The notes below the pieces were generated by a model. The model worked only from the letters and a program-made list of their open reading frames with translations. It made no database searches and was not told the DNA's origin. A stretch of DNA of 64,000 bases. It comes from Lateolabrax maculatus. Lineage: Eukaryota > Chordata > Actinopteri > Acropomatiformes > Lateolabracidae. This document shows, piece after piece, positions 39,471-51,675 of the stretch (positions are counted from its first letter, which is position 1; each line of letters begins with the position of its first letter). Location: the NCBI GenBank assembly GCA_031216445.1, contig CM062219.1:12555001-12619000 (forward strand), written 5' to 3'. The position numbers and the translations under genes are program-made.

Positions 39471-42400
39471 GCACCACTCCATCCATTCCTCCTGCAATCT
39501 CCCCGGCAACTCCTCTCGCTACCTCAGCAAACACAGAGAGAGGCACAAACCTAGTAACCAGGCCTGTTTGGTAACTTGAAATCACTCTTCATAGCCACAC
39601 AGTCCCTGTCCACACAGGCCTCAAACAACCACGCCTGTATATCCTGGTCCATCAAACCAGATGTGTTGCTGGTACACAGCTGTGAGGGATGCCGAGTACA
39701 GACTGCCTGGCGTCCAGAATGCAAAAACTTGAAACCACAGACTTAACGGATGCTGAGGAGGAGCATGGATTCAGTGCAGAAAGTGTGTGGGACCACGGTG
39801 GGACCTATGCGGACCTGAACTGTCTCTCGGTTCATTGTTTCGTCAGCGAGATTGTTTTGGAGCTTCTACCGTCGACTTCACCTGCACAATAAGCCTGCAG
39901 TGACAAACCTGTGTGACAACTACTGCTTTCCTCTATCTGAGTTTAACTTTATGAAAGTATTTCCTTGACCTCTCTGGTCTCCTTGTTCATTTCCACCTTT
40001 GCTCCACAGAGCTTCAGATGGAAATGAGGGAAGGAAACCAAGGGGTTGTATTTTTTTTAAAAAAGGGGAACAACCTTTAGGATGTGAGGGATTTTGGAAA
40101 GCCTTTGACATGTAACCCATGGTTACAAAAGTTCAATTAGACCAGTGGTTGAAGCTGAAAGATTCAAGTGCAATAGGACTCCAGTGTTTGCAGTGCAATA
40201 ATCAGCCGCACCACATGAGAGCTGATGTAAAACAAAGCTTTGTATTTAAATATGTCTGCATCACACCAAATATATTTAAGTTGTAGTATTTGTTTACATA
40301 TTTAAGCAAATATGAAAGTTTTAGTAATTTATTTTGTTGTAAAAGCTTTCTCTTTTGTTATTGTGCGTATATATCAGGTTGTTTTTGCTCTATGTGTATC
40401 CAAATCCGTGGTTCAATAACTTTTGGAGTCCTCAAAAACGAAGCTGCAGTATGCATTTTATATCAGCTGCTGGGACACAAAGTCAAGTGATCTGACCGAT
40501 TCAACCCTGGGCTAAATACATGGGGCTATTTCCATAAACAGGACTTATTTACATACTGAACTGACATGCAGTATGTTTGCGTGGCTGTATTGTGCAGGTT
40601 TTGTCCCAAAAGGTAGACATTGCCTACTGTGGGGTGTGTGTATATTCCTCTAAAACATATGAAGAGGACTTGACGGAAGAGAGAGAAGCACCAAAACGCC
40701 CGATCAGCGAGGACTCGTGTTTTCAACAATATTCTGGTGCTAAAGGGGGATGTTCTGCCAGATTCAAGAGAGCCGAAAGATCCAAAGATTCAAAGGCCGG
40801 GAGTAGGGACGTTATTACAGAGTGGGTTTGTGGAAATAGAATGGTAGAAGAAGAGAAGATGTGTTTTGTCATTGATGTTTTGTCTGTTGTTTGCTGTAGC
40901 TGACATCAGAGGTTGTAGCAGCATGAATGAGCATCATCAACCACAAGCAGAGCACTGTGCCTTACTGTGAGTTCACCTCCCAGATTCACAGGCCCTGGCC
41001 CACACATAGTATCTCATATGGTTCCCTACGTTGGACTTCCTTTTTTTTTTTTTTTAATTCAGCTTCTATCTACCATCATCTCATTTGTCTGTCTCCAAGT
41101 CCTCTGTCATTATAGCCTGGCAAAGCTGGTCTAAACCTTTTGAGCTCATATTTTATCCTGAAAATCATCTGCTAGGAATCCATGGCACCCAGCGACTGGC
41201 ACCTTCATCCTGCCAGGTGCAGGAAGAGTTTGTGTTGATGTCTCAATGGGCAAGAGTCAAAATTTTTGCGAGGCTGCTGTCATAGCATTTTCAAGGACTC
41301 TTTTCCCCCTTACTTTCTTTCCTTTGAGTCTCTTCCGGTCTTTACTTAGTCCTAACTGTAACCTTAATTTGTCTTCTAGCTGTCTTATTCGTTACTTGTT
41401 TCTTGGGTTGTCTTATAGGTATTGTTTGCCCAAGTTTCCATTTGCCCAGCACCTTTTACTTTAAGCCTTTATCATCTTTATGCCAAGCACTCCAAACATT
41501 TCCATTAATCCACCACTTTCCTCTTCCGTCTTCCCTCTGTCTTCTCTCTCTCTCTCTCTGTCCGTGGCCCTCCAGCCCTTCGAACTGGCACCTCTGTTTG
41601 ATCTTCACTGTCCCTGTCAGGCACCGCGCCTCATTCCCTGCCATGTCTGCGTCTTCTTGCTGTGCTAATGTTGATTCAGACAATGGTATTACAGTAGTTG
41701 AATACATTTAAAATTGGATTTTGTTATTGGAGTACGTTCAGTGGATGATGGGGGGATTTTTTTGACATAAAACTCCAATTACGCACTCAACTGTTTTCAG
41801 ATATCTGTTGCCGATGTGTATTGTGTGTAGTCTGCCATTACCCTGTGACTTTCTGTCTTACGTTGGCAACTGACCACATCCTAAGTCATCTACGGTGCAG
41901 CCAGACTGGACATTGCCAACGGTGGTTGAGACCGGCTGTAGTGTACAGGACTTAGGCTACGTTGTTCTCTGCAGACTGATTCTCAGTATGTTTAAACAGC
42001 TTTTCTTAGTTCGTACTTTGCACTGACAGTCGACCTTGACGTCTGCAGTCTGCTGACGGTGATCGTCAAAGTTGCTGTCACCTGTTTCCCTGTTAGGTGA
42101 AAAACACCAACAAAGCTGTTTGACAGGAATTGAGTTTCATCCCTGCTTCCTCTGTGGTCTTAGTTCAAAGACGCTCTCTCTCACTTGTATTTATTCTTTA
42201 ATGATGAGTGTGAAATGTTCTCATGAATGTCTGAAAAAGCAAATGAGTGACCAATGATGCTGATGTTGTAAAGTAACGTGTGATTTACGTATCCAAGGGA
42301 ACACAGTTTGGCTGTAATGATGCGTGAGACTGAGGGTTGCACTTGTCAACCCTGACTAAACAGGCCCACAGCAGAGCACTCTGAATAAGATGTTTCCATT

Positions 42401-43829
42401 TTCACTTTTTTTTTTTTTTTTTTTTAAGAAATGAGTTTAAATTATTATTTTTGAAGGAACTGTTAATTATACTTTAATTGTTTCACTGCTATATGTGTTT
42501 TTTTTTTTTTTTCTTTGCGTGAAATCATAGCTTTTTGATTTTGGAAAAAAAAGGGGGTGATTCATGCACAAGTGTAAGACAATCAATTGGCAGTTGATTT
42601 GTTTCTACCTTTTATAAAAGGCACTAGGAACCAGCCAGGGAACAACCTTTTCAGGATTACATTGGTTGTAGATGTTGACCAGGAGCCAATTTACATTCTC
42701 AGCTAATATAGTTTTGAAAAGTAGATGGCAAACCAGATGAGTCAGGTGTAAAACCTAAAAACAACTGATGGTCTGCAGGGACTGAAGTGTCTGTGGAACA
42801 TGGTGTGTTGAGGTTTTGTGACACCTGTTTGACCACAGGGGGGCGCTGTGTCCCTGCCAACTCTTTCTCAGAGAAGGGAGTCTAACAAGTTTCCATCCAA
42901 TCCTTTTTTATCATGCAGTGTTTGCATGACTAATGAAGAACCTAATGACTTCAACTTAAACTACTGTAGATGGAAACTTACTGGTGAAAGCGAAACCTTA
43001 CCTGATATATTTCAAAGTATGGGATGTTTCCCCCATTTGTAAACGAAATTTAAAACAGATTGAAATGTTTAAATGTGGGAGTTAATATTAAGTTAAAATC
43101 ACTTGACCATGTTTTTTTCACATTTTCTCATCTAAAAGATGAATTACCTTTTTTCAAGTCCTCTGCATATTTTTACATTATTATTTGTCTGATTAAACCA
43201 ATTTAATGCCAGTCCCTAATACACCATGAGATTATGGCGCTTAAATGTGAATACAACTTTATTCAGTTGAGCGTCAAAGTGAACCATTTTAAGAGAAAGC
43301 CTTAGAGCCATCAAACTATCATCTTTTTCCAGTATATACTGCGATCGGTCAGGTTAATCTGAGTCTGATTGTGGAGCACCTCTAAGGTCATAGTTAAATT
43401 TTTGATTATGTGGAGATTATTACACACCAGACAGGCCATAATCCTCCCATAACATTTCAGTGTCTCTGGTCTAAGTGTCCCTCATGCCTCTTATTAACAT
43501 TTCTCACTCCACTTTTTGCACTTTTTGTTTGTCTGTCTGTTTTTCCCTTTCGTGGTCCTCAGGAACATCAATCAGTGCTCGAAAAGGAAACAACATTGTA
43601 CTCGTCTGCCTATGTGTGTGAAAGTTTTTGTTATTATTTTATTTTATTGTTTCATTGCACAGGCGGCAGCTCTCAGCTCGTGCAGAGTGTGTAGGGGAGG
43701 TCTGTGAGGTGTGCTGTGTGTGCGAGACACACACACTGATGTCCTCTTGTCCACTGAAGGCTAGCTGTATACATCATGCATTTCAAGAAAATAAGATAAA
43801 AGCAGTGCTGCAAATGGAAAATCATTATT

Positions 43830-43835
43830 AATAAA
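43830..43835 (+). terminator. Candidate poly(A) signal of slc27a4
   Basis: AATAAA followed by TGATTGTTGTACTGCTTTC some 35-50 bases downstream; the first canonical hexamer after the slc27a4 stop. Confidence 0.4.
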
Positions 43836-43855
43836 AAAGAAAAACTATTTAAATT

Positions 43856-45756
43856 GTTCACTGGGGCTCTGATTGTTGTACTGCTTTCTTGGGATCAAGC
43901 AGATGTAATCGTTGGATGAATGACTGCTGTGTTTAGCTAATCCAGATATATTCTGACACTATTAAAAACCTAAAACATGCTGGCAGTATTGCAACAGTTT
44001 CAACACTAACAGCACGGCCGTTTGCCCTAAAAACGTGGTGTTTTTTTCAGTGTACCAAACATTGGGTTAAGCAGTTCACTTTGGGTCACAGTCAGATGTG
44101 ACTCAAACTTCCTGGTAAAATGTTATACGTGTCAAAATGCATTAGGCTTTTTTAAAAAATAAATTATGGGTTCATAACAATTTAATTTTGTTTATACAGC
44201 CCTTGAAAAGTAGGAACCCCTATAGTCTAACAACTAAACCATTCTGTCTAATTTACATACTGTAGGATCTGATCTAATTTCAACAAGTCTCTAATTTTCA
44301 CATGTATTTAATTTACTACTTTATCAAGTCAGGGGGAAATTGCAAAACATATATTTGAGAGAAGAGCTCAATATCTCCTAAACATCTTTGAATCATATCA
44401 ATGTTTTGGTCCCTAAAGACATTCTTTGGAGTATGTTGTCTTTGGAAAAAAAAAAAAGAAATCATACTTTGCAGGAATCTAATGTTTCTTACAAGATAAT
44501 TTACTGCTTCATCCAAAAATCTTCTACCATGACACCTCTAAGGGACTCAACAGTGAGTTCCTGTGTCCTGCAAACCCACCTCCCTCCAAACCCACTTTCA
44601 ACATCGATCGTATGTTCTGTATATTCGTTTACTCACTGTTGGCCAAAAAAACCAACAACGTCCATCACAGCCTCGGCCCCTAATTTTAGCAATGTCGAGC
44701 TTCTCAGCTTACCTCAGAAATACAGATTAGATCTTTAAAGCTTCTACATTACCAACCTTGTATTGTCTAGCTTTACCTGTGCATTTGTTAGCCCTTTTGA
44801 GTAAGTTATCTTTTCTCATCTGTGGTTTTTGGGACAACAAAACCAAGACTGGCAGTGGACCAGTATCAAAAATACTGAAAGTGAGAAAAGAGAAACTGGA
44901 GCTTAAAAAGTAGTTTCAAAATGAGCCTGTGAGACTCCTCTTCTACAGAAAGGCATGACTAATAACTTTTGTCATGACATGAGTGATAATTATGAGTAGC
45001 ACTTTATACTGTAGTTGTGCAAACTTGTTTACAACTATCAAACTTCAATTCAAGCCAAGGGTTAAGACAGTATTCTTCTCAGCAGTGCTGGAAAAGCTTT
45101 GTATTGAAGTACAAATTTGAAGTACTTGTACTTTTTACTTGTTACTTTTTACATAATGAATACATTTACTTTTGATACAGCACTTAAAGGACTCTTTGTT
45201 GCTGTTACGTCTGTACTTTTTCTATAAGTAAACTTCTGAAAGCAGAACTTTTACTGTATTTATATATGGTGTTATTTTTACTTTAACTTAACTAAATGAT
45301 TTTAAGACTTCCACCACTATCTGTTAGTGTTTTTAAAAATTGAACACAAGCATTAGGCTGACTAACTGACCCTCTAAACTTCCTCTTCTTGGTGTATCTT
45401 TCAATGTGGGACAAAGTCTTGTGAAACCAGTGTGTCCATGCATGTGAGGACAGCCCATGAACTTCAGCTGATGCTAAGCGACTACAAGCATGATATATGA
45501 TACATGCACGTACGGGAAGTGAAGTCTAAGTCGAGGTTGTTTTGGAACCACACATCTTCAACACTTGGCCACTGTTCCCTGATCCCTAGCGATGATTGGC
45601 TGACAACCAGGTGGGTGGATCAGGAGAAAAACAAACATTGCCACAGGCTTTGCCACTCTGTACCTGTCTGTTGACTGCCTACAGTTCACTTTAGGCTCAG
45701 GTCAGATACCCTCTCTCAACCTTTCAGTCCATCCACCTTCCTTTCTCCACGCAGCC
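43856..45756. other. Intergenic region between slc27a4 and the lipocalin cluster
   Basis: No coding exon is supported. A MITE-like element lies at 45083-45320. The 400 bp before 45757 should include the promoter of the first lipocalin gene, but I see no clear TATA box. Confidence 0.55.
45083..45320. mobile_element. hAT-like MITE
   Basis: The ends AGTGCTGGAA (near 45084) and TTCCACCACT (to about 45319) are imperfect inverted repeats. The interior is rich in GTACTT/AAGTAC phrases, typical of a very common percomorph MITE family. No coding capacity. Confidence 0.6.
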
Positions 45757-46021
45757 ATGAGGACCACTGTTGTCATGGTGATGATGTGCGTGACGATGGT
45801 GCGCGCAGACCTGAAGCCGCAGAAAGATTTCAGTCTGCAGAAGGTGAGATAGACAGATTTACACACACACACACATTCAGCTTTTTATATTGCTTGTTTA
45901 TAATGTTTATATAATTAACATGAATGTATTTATAAATCAATTTGATTTGTTAAGTTAAGGAGGTTCGGCTTTCATTATCTGTTGTCTATAAAGTGAATCC
46001 ATTGGTGAGGGAACGTGGTGT

Positions 46022-46105
<84 letters not shown>

Positions 46106-46926
46106 GTACGCTTGCAAATGTCTACGTAAGAGTGAGAGTCTGATTTTTGAAACCGAGTGAGAACATGTCCATATGTGAGTGTGTGACTATGAGTGTGTAC
46201 TTGTACAACTATCTTTGTGAGAACCAATTTGAGTTTTAGACCATGGGAGTGAGGACATTTTTGCCGGTCCTCCCTTTCAGAGACACCTTCAGCCCGTTGA
46301 AGGTGTCTCTGAAAGTTTGAGGGTTCAGACTTGGTTTTAATACGGGGTTCCACCAGTGCCGAAATTATGTCGTTTGCACACTGTCTATGTCGACTGAACA
46401 TGTGACAAAACATTGTCAACACATGTCTATTCATGTTTGAACTGTGCGTCAGTCGTGACAATACTAGGCCCTTTCCTTATAACAACATAGTTAGGCGTTG
46501 CTAGAACGCAAGAAGGACATCCTGCTGCTGATGGACAGGTAACACGGAACCCAGCTTTCTTTATTTATTTATGTTTTCACACCAAGACGACATATCGTGA
46601 CTACACATCAAGACAACACAGTGAGACAACATCTCATGTTTAAAGTTGAATTGACACAGCTGAATGTTTTGTCAGGTGAGCTGCGACATAGACAATCTTA
46701 TTGTCAAAATAGTTTTGTCGTGACTGAAGTACAGTTCAAACATGAATAGACATAGACAAATGTTTTGTTACATGTTCAGTCGACATAGACGGTGTGCAAA
46801 CAACATCATTTTGGCTCTGATGGAATAGACAGTGTGCAAACCTAAATTAAGTTTAGGTTAAGGTCAGGGTAAGGGGCTGGGGAAAGCACTATGTCAATGA
46901 ATGTCCTCATACGTATAGAAGTACAA

Positions 46927-46962
<36 letters not shown>

Positions 46963-49792
46963 TCAAAGTTTGAGAACAGCTACTCAGATGGTGACCCAAA
47001 ACAAACAATTATGGGTTTAAGTCTCGCCTCAGCACAAATTTGTTATGATTAATAAATTAGTGAATCCTTATTTTCCTGGTTTCCTCACACACGAGAGGTT
47101 GAGAGAGGTCAGTTTGACATTTCCCATGGTAAACACATCATGAGAAATGTCTAAAAAAAAGAAGATGTTCATTTGTTTCCTGTAGCTGATTTGATAGCCA
47201 ACTGGATTTATCCCAGAAGCATTCTGAAGATCCCTATGGTGGGATTGTTCCATATTTATCAAAAGGTCAGTTACTTGCGAATCTGGTGCGGGTTAATATA
47301 AAAAATGAATAAACACCAAGCCAGAAACTATCACTATGATTTCCCCATATGTATTCTTTACCTCAGAATAAAATGCAGCAGCAGGTAAAAATGGTTTACC
47401 GCTTACGTAAACCAGTATGCAGACTCTGTCATGTTAGTTAATTCAACATTTACACTCCTCGCATCCAGTCAATGTTTTAAAGGACCTATGTACAGATATG
47501 AGGAAATGCTGTGGTTAGCAGCAGTGTTTGCAACATGGTGCAAAAACAGCCGACTTGTTTTCCCACTGGGGCCATTTGTGCTAAAAATGTAGGTACTATG
47601 AATATATTTATGCATAGAAAATAGCCACAAAATGGCACATGTTCCGTAATGAAAGGATATAATTCTTTCCATGCCTATGCGATCCCTAGTGAAAATGGTG
47701 GTTTGATGGTGACTGAGAACAAAGTTGTAACGCACATTAAAAGATAAGTCTGGCGATTCATCCTACTAACAAGTATTGTCTGCAAAGCCTGATAATCATC
47801 ATAACTCATTCCCCTGTGTCATAGACCTCCATTTTGGTCCAAAAACACAGTCGCACTGGGTGACATGTTCCTTCAGTCAATTCCATACACACACCATACT
47901 GCTTCCTTAAATACTCACTAGCACACCAATTCCAGCTCCGAAAATATTCTCTAAATGCCATTTACTGTCCAGCTGTTTTAGGAAATTACCGTGCCTTTAT
48001 TTTTATGAAACTATATATAAATGACTTATGTATTCAGTAGGAACCATTGGGCTTGGGCCAGAGGGCCACAAACAAGGTAGTAAAGTCAGAAAGTATTTAG
48101 AGACTGATTTACACATCGTTGGTTTTACTGTTTTCCTGGTATGTGTTGACAATGAGCAAAATATAGAATATTGCCAGCCTTATCCTTTAACTTTGACTTA
48201 TCAGAGCATGGAACGCACAGGTGTAACTTGTGCATAAATGATGGTTAGTAGTCAAATAAGCACTCACAAACTCAAGATCATTAATATGTAAACTTAATTT
48301 TGTGTGTGTGTGTGTGTTTAGTTTGCAGGGAAATGGTACCGGGTGGGCCTGGCCTATGACTCTCCAAGTTTTGCCCCCTTCAGAGACAAACTGAAGGCCT
48401 CTATGGGCATCATCACAGCACTGCCAGACGGCAATGTTAACCTCACAATGTGGGAGGCCACGTGAGTACATGTCTGTGTAAATGGGTGGCCATAGAAGTG
48501 TTTGTGCTAGTCAAAGAAAGGAGAAAACAAGGCAGAAGAAACAGAGAGATGTATGGAGTGAAGTTAAGAAAAGATAATGACACATTGTGTTTCCTCTGTG
48601 TCCTTCAGACCTTTAGGTTGTGAGAGTAAGATGTACCACTATGAGAAGACCAACGTACCTGGGCAGTTCACCTACTTCAGTACACGTAAGTCTCTGCTCA
48701 CTTCTAATCTGATGCATCACCTTCCCAAGAGAGAAGATAAATATTTAGTAAGCTCTGTGACTTTTTCCATGACAATCTAAACACGCTGTAGACTCGCACT
48801 CACTGATCGGGATCAAGCAAACATTCACGACGAGCACACAGATAAAAGCCGCAGTGCCAAGGCATAACATGTGACAAATGTTTCAGTCAGGACACTCATG
48901 CCAAAAGTTTTAACCATTTATTGCAGCAATATAGTTTGGCTGTGTGGCTCTGCTCATGTGGTGAAAAACACAGAAAGGGCTGGGGAGGTGGATGGAGTTA
49001 CATTTCTGAAAGTAGGCAGCAGTATAACAGCGAGGATGCAGAGCTCAGCGTTGTTGTATGCAGACTGAATGAGCACCATATGTTTAAATGGACCACTGAC
49101 TGTGAGAGAAAGGTCGTAGACATACATGATTGGAGGGTGTGTGGAACACGTGACTATAAATACACTAATATCTTGATCTATTTATTTATAATCACAGAAG
49201 TCAAGTCATCCAAATTGTGGGTTCTTTTACTTACAGATTTGCCTAATTGTTCTACAGAGCCTTACCATGTTAATCACATGGATTTCCAATCACTCATTCT
49301 CATATTTCTCTGGTTAAGTTCATATTTAATACTACACGTCTGTGTTGTGTTTTCTGTCAGGCCACAACATGGTGAAGGACATCACAGTGGTGAACACAAA
49401 CTACACTGACTACGCTTTGGTTCTCAAACACAAGGTGTTTAACAGAGAGTACACACAGCTGGCACTTTACGGTAAGAAACGCACGTATACACATTTTTAC
49501 ATTACGTCTAAACTTGTGAACTACATAGTCAATATTGTCCATCACTGTTCTATCTGTCTACTTCTTTTGCAGGTCGCTCTCTAAGTGTCAAAATTAATAT
49601 AATTCAGAAGTTTAAAGCCCTGGCCTTGTCCCTGGGTTTCCCCAGAGAGTCTATTCTGACCCCATCTCCTGCAGGTAAAGTAGGGGGTTCCCCCTACACA
49701 CATATCTACACACATACAGTATACACACATCTAATGTTTTGCTGTATGTTTTCTGGCCAACAGAAAATTGCCCACCATCAGGATCTGGTTAG
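45757..49792 (+). CDS. ptgds: Lipocalin, prostaglandin-D2-synthase-like (catalytic Cys absent), 181 aa
   Basis: Coding exons: 45757-45843, 48322-48461, 48609-48685, 49361-49471, 49573-49674, 49764-49792; the frame closes at 182 codons. A further non-coding exon starts at about 49928. Residues 1-17 are a hydrophobic signal peptide ending near RA|D, so secretion is expected. The lipocalin GxW motif is FAGKWYRVG at 30-38. The second motif TNYTDYAL lies in exon 4, and exon 5 opens with GRS at the conserved third-motif position. Cys80 and Cys175 are placed for the conserved disulfide. The region where L-PGDS carries its catalytic Cys65 reads LKASMGIITAL (about 53-63) and has no cysteine. Prostaglandin synthase activity is therefore not expected; carriage of small hydrophobic ligands is more likely. 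N-glycosylation sequons occur at NLT and NYT. Similar Cys-less fish members are usually named ptgds-like. Confidence 0.85.
46036..46102. repeat. (GT)n microsatellite, about 67 bp, in lipocalin intron 1
   Basis: Long GT run preceded by a short (CT)n run at 46022-46036. Confidence 0.95.
46274..46315. repeat. Perfect 18-bp inverted repeat (hairpin) with 6-nt loop
   Basis: Left arm 46274-46291 (CTTTCAGAGACACCTTCA), loop GCCCGT, right arm 46298-46315, which is its exact reverse complement. It sits inside an older fish repeat that carries GTGAGGACATTTTTGCCGG and runs up to the (GT)n at 46929. Confidence 0.9.
46348..46825. mobile_element. Nested element with about 110-bp imperfect terminal inverted repeats
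   Basis: Left arm about 46348-46460 and right arm about 46712-46825 are reverse complements at roughly 80-85 percent by eye. Shared phrases include GTCTATGTCGACTGAACATG and GTCTATTCATGTTTGAACTG. The middle (about 250 bp) has no coding frame. The arms interrupt a repeat whose two halves (…GGTTTTAATACGGGGTT and CTAAATTAAGTTTAGGTTAAGG…) flank the insertion. This fits a foldback/MITE DNA element. No clear target-site duplication was found. Confidence 0.6.
46929..46960. repeat. (GT)n microsatellite
   Basis: GT run at the end of the older repeat that hosts the nested foldback element. Confidence 0.9.
47737..48190. mobile_element. MITE with short terminal inverted repeats in lipocalin intron 1
   Basis: The left end TTAAAAGATAAGTCTGGCGA and the reverse complement of the right end (TTAAAGGATAAGGCTGGCAA) match at most positions. 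Total length is about 454 bp, with no coding capacity. The interior phrase TGTCATAGACCTCCATTTTG is typical of fish MITEs. It lies about 130 bp upstream of coding exon 2. Confidence 0.65.
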
Positions 49793-50158
49793 GTGAGTCT
49801 TTTTTTATTATTATTATTATTTATTTTTTTATGTGAAAACTAGGGGAATTACTTGTACATTTGGGTGTGTGTCTGAAATCTGTCCAACACATCTTCAGTG
49901 TAAATTAGTTTCTGTTATTCCCTGTAGGTTCCCTGATGTACCTGATGATGGTGGCAGCGCAATCTGATGTGCTGCTACTGCTCCAGCTTTTACTACCAGC
50001 ATCTACTATGAAGTACTACAAAGAACTCTCTTTCAGCAACATCATAATTCTGGCTACAAAGATGATAAATAGCAAATATTGCTGCTGAAATGTATACATC
50101 AACCTCTTTTATGTAGTGTCTAACAACATTTCATAGTTCTGCTGTGCTGTCATAGTTA

Positions 50159-50164
50159 AATAAA
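50159..50164 (+). terminator. Poly(A) signal of the PTGDS-like lipocalin
   Basis: AATAAA in the non-coding last exon that starts at about 49928; fits a compact 3' UTR of about 250 bases. Confidence 0.6.
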
Positions 50165-50179
50165 CAATATTAACCTCCA

Positions 50180-51214
50180 GCCTATTTAAATATTTTCTGC
50201 TTTTTTTCTAATCCACACCAATTTTTCTTATTTTTTTTTTTTTACGGAAAAATTGTATTTTTTTCTTGTGGTTTCTTTCATCAAATACTTTGTATACAAC
50301 TTTTTTTTGTGATCAGGCATGTTAATTTAATTTAATTCTGAGTTTTAAATGTTAATCTCCTGAATATCATCAATTGGGCTGTTTCACGGTGGTGAAAGTT
50401 AATAAATAAAAACAATCAAAAATATTAGCCTCCAGTCTGAGTGCAAGTGGATGTTTGAGTGTAATGTGTATGACCTACATCTTGTACCATGTGCTTAATC
50501 TGTTGCACACTCTAAGTAGTGTAGTCCACATATGTAACACCAGGGGGCAGATACTACACATCAGCACACATCAGTATGTTTCTGCTGTGAACTAGACCCT
50601 GTGGCGGCTCCAGGGGGTGGCAAGGTCCAGTTTCTCTCCTCTGTTTTCTGGTTTGGTGCCTCATAGTAATACAGAATGGCTGCAGATGGATAGTGGTGGG
50701 TCGTTATATAAATATTGTTATATATTTGTATATTTGTTATACCCAAATATTCACCGTTGCTTACGAGTGTCTCCAGATTGCCCGCAGCTACCAACATCTC
50801 TGAAGTTGCTCATTCTACAAACATGTCCACATTTCTTTATATGAGGGCCTAGCTCTCTACCTAGGAGCCAATTTGAACCCTTAAAGAAAGCTTGCATTGA
50901 CTTAATCACTGATCACTTTGATTAGCAGCTGGGAAACCCTGAGGGGCATTCAGCCGGTTGAAACACACAGTAGCCTGTGTGATAAACAACACACATTTAC
51001 GCAATCTTTCCACAACATCCAGTGTTAAGTTGTACACCATTATTAATATTTAGATATTTCTATTCAGTGATTTACTCATGTGCCACAATAATGTAATGTG
51101 TTTGAGCTACAATATCTTCATTTGGGGGCTTTTCCAAGCAAATATTGATTTATGTGATTGTTTGCAATTAAATCAGCATATATACAGTATATTTCTGCCA
51201 CCTTCTTGCCACCC
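50180..51214. other. Intergenic region between the PTGDS-like gene and AMBP-like A
   Basis: No coding exon is supported. Sequence is AT-rich. The right edge (51215) is the point where homology with the downstream copy at 60090 begins. Confidence 0.55.
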
Positions 51215-51571
51215 CATAAATATTTCTCTATATGTTCAACCTAGTGCTAGCTAAGGCTAAATCTAATTATGTAGTCATATAATTCACATATGGTGATCAG
51301 GATACTGTGATAAATTAGGCAAAAGCCACTATGTGTAGAATTAGGAAAATGTTTACTGTGTTGCCTTCTGTGGCAGTTTCCTAAAAGACACTGTGGCAGA
51401 CAGCAATCCAGCCTTTTCCCTACTAATTATCAGTGTTAAATTCTGGCTTGCATTGATTGACTGAAGTCCACTGATGCACTTCTGATTATGGACCAACAAA
51501 TACACAATCACTTGGACACACTAGTGCGCACACTCAGGCCAAGACACACAAAGACAGATAAGTAGATAATC

Positions 51572-51584
51572 AGAACTTTGCTCT
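51572..51584. promoter_or_regulatory. HNF4-like DR1 site upstream of AMBP-like A
   Basis: AGAACTTTGCTCT, reverse complement AGAGCAAAGTTCT, resembles the HNF4 direct-repeat-1 site. It lies about 95 bp before the ATG. The same 13-mer occurs at 60447-60459 and 63416-63428 but not before gene B at 54258. Mammalian AMBP is known to be liver-expressed under HNF4 and HNF1 control; binding here is inferred from the motif. Confidence 0.4.
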
Positions 51585-51675
51585 TTCAGTTTTAGGTTTT
51601 TTGTAATGTTGTGGGAGGGGGATTTACAAAGCCCAAATAAGCATTGTGTCAGTTTGACCCAGAGAGGCTGGCAAG

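Larger units (their letters stand above)
39114..43855 (+). other. slc27a4: Probable long 3' UTR of slc27a4
   Basis: I found no AATAAA between the slc27a4 stop and 43830-43835, and no other coding exon. This suggests a 3' UTR of about 4.7 kb, although a variant poly(A) signal could end it earlier. It contains (CA)n runs at 39180-39219 and 39444-39470, and T-rich tracts near 41040-41055, 42407-42425 and 42499-42512. Several open frames of 60-108 codons lie here, none with family resemblance. Confidence 0.45.

Noticed and set aside
40577..40903. 108-codon open frame after slc27a4
   Set aside because: No recognised domain or splice context; most likely chance within the 3' UTR.
45955..46461. 168-codon open frame on the - strand
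   Set aside because: Thr-His runs from the GT microsatellite, extending into a transposable element.
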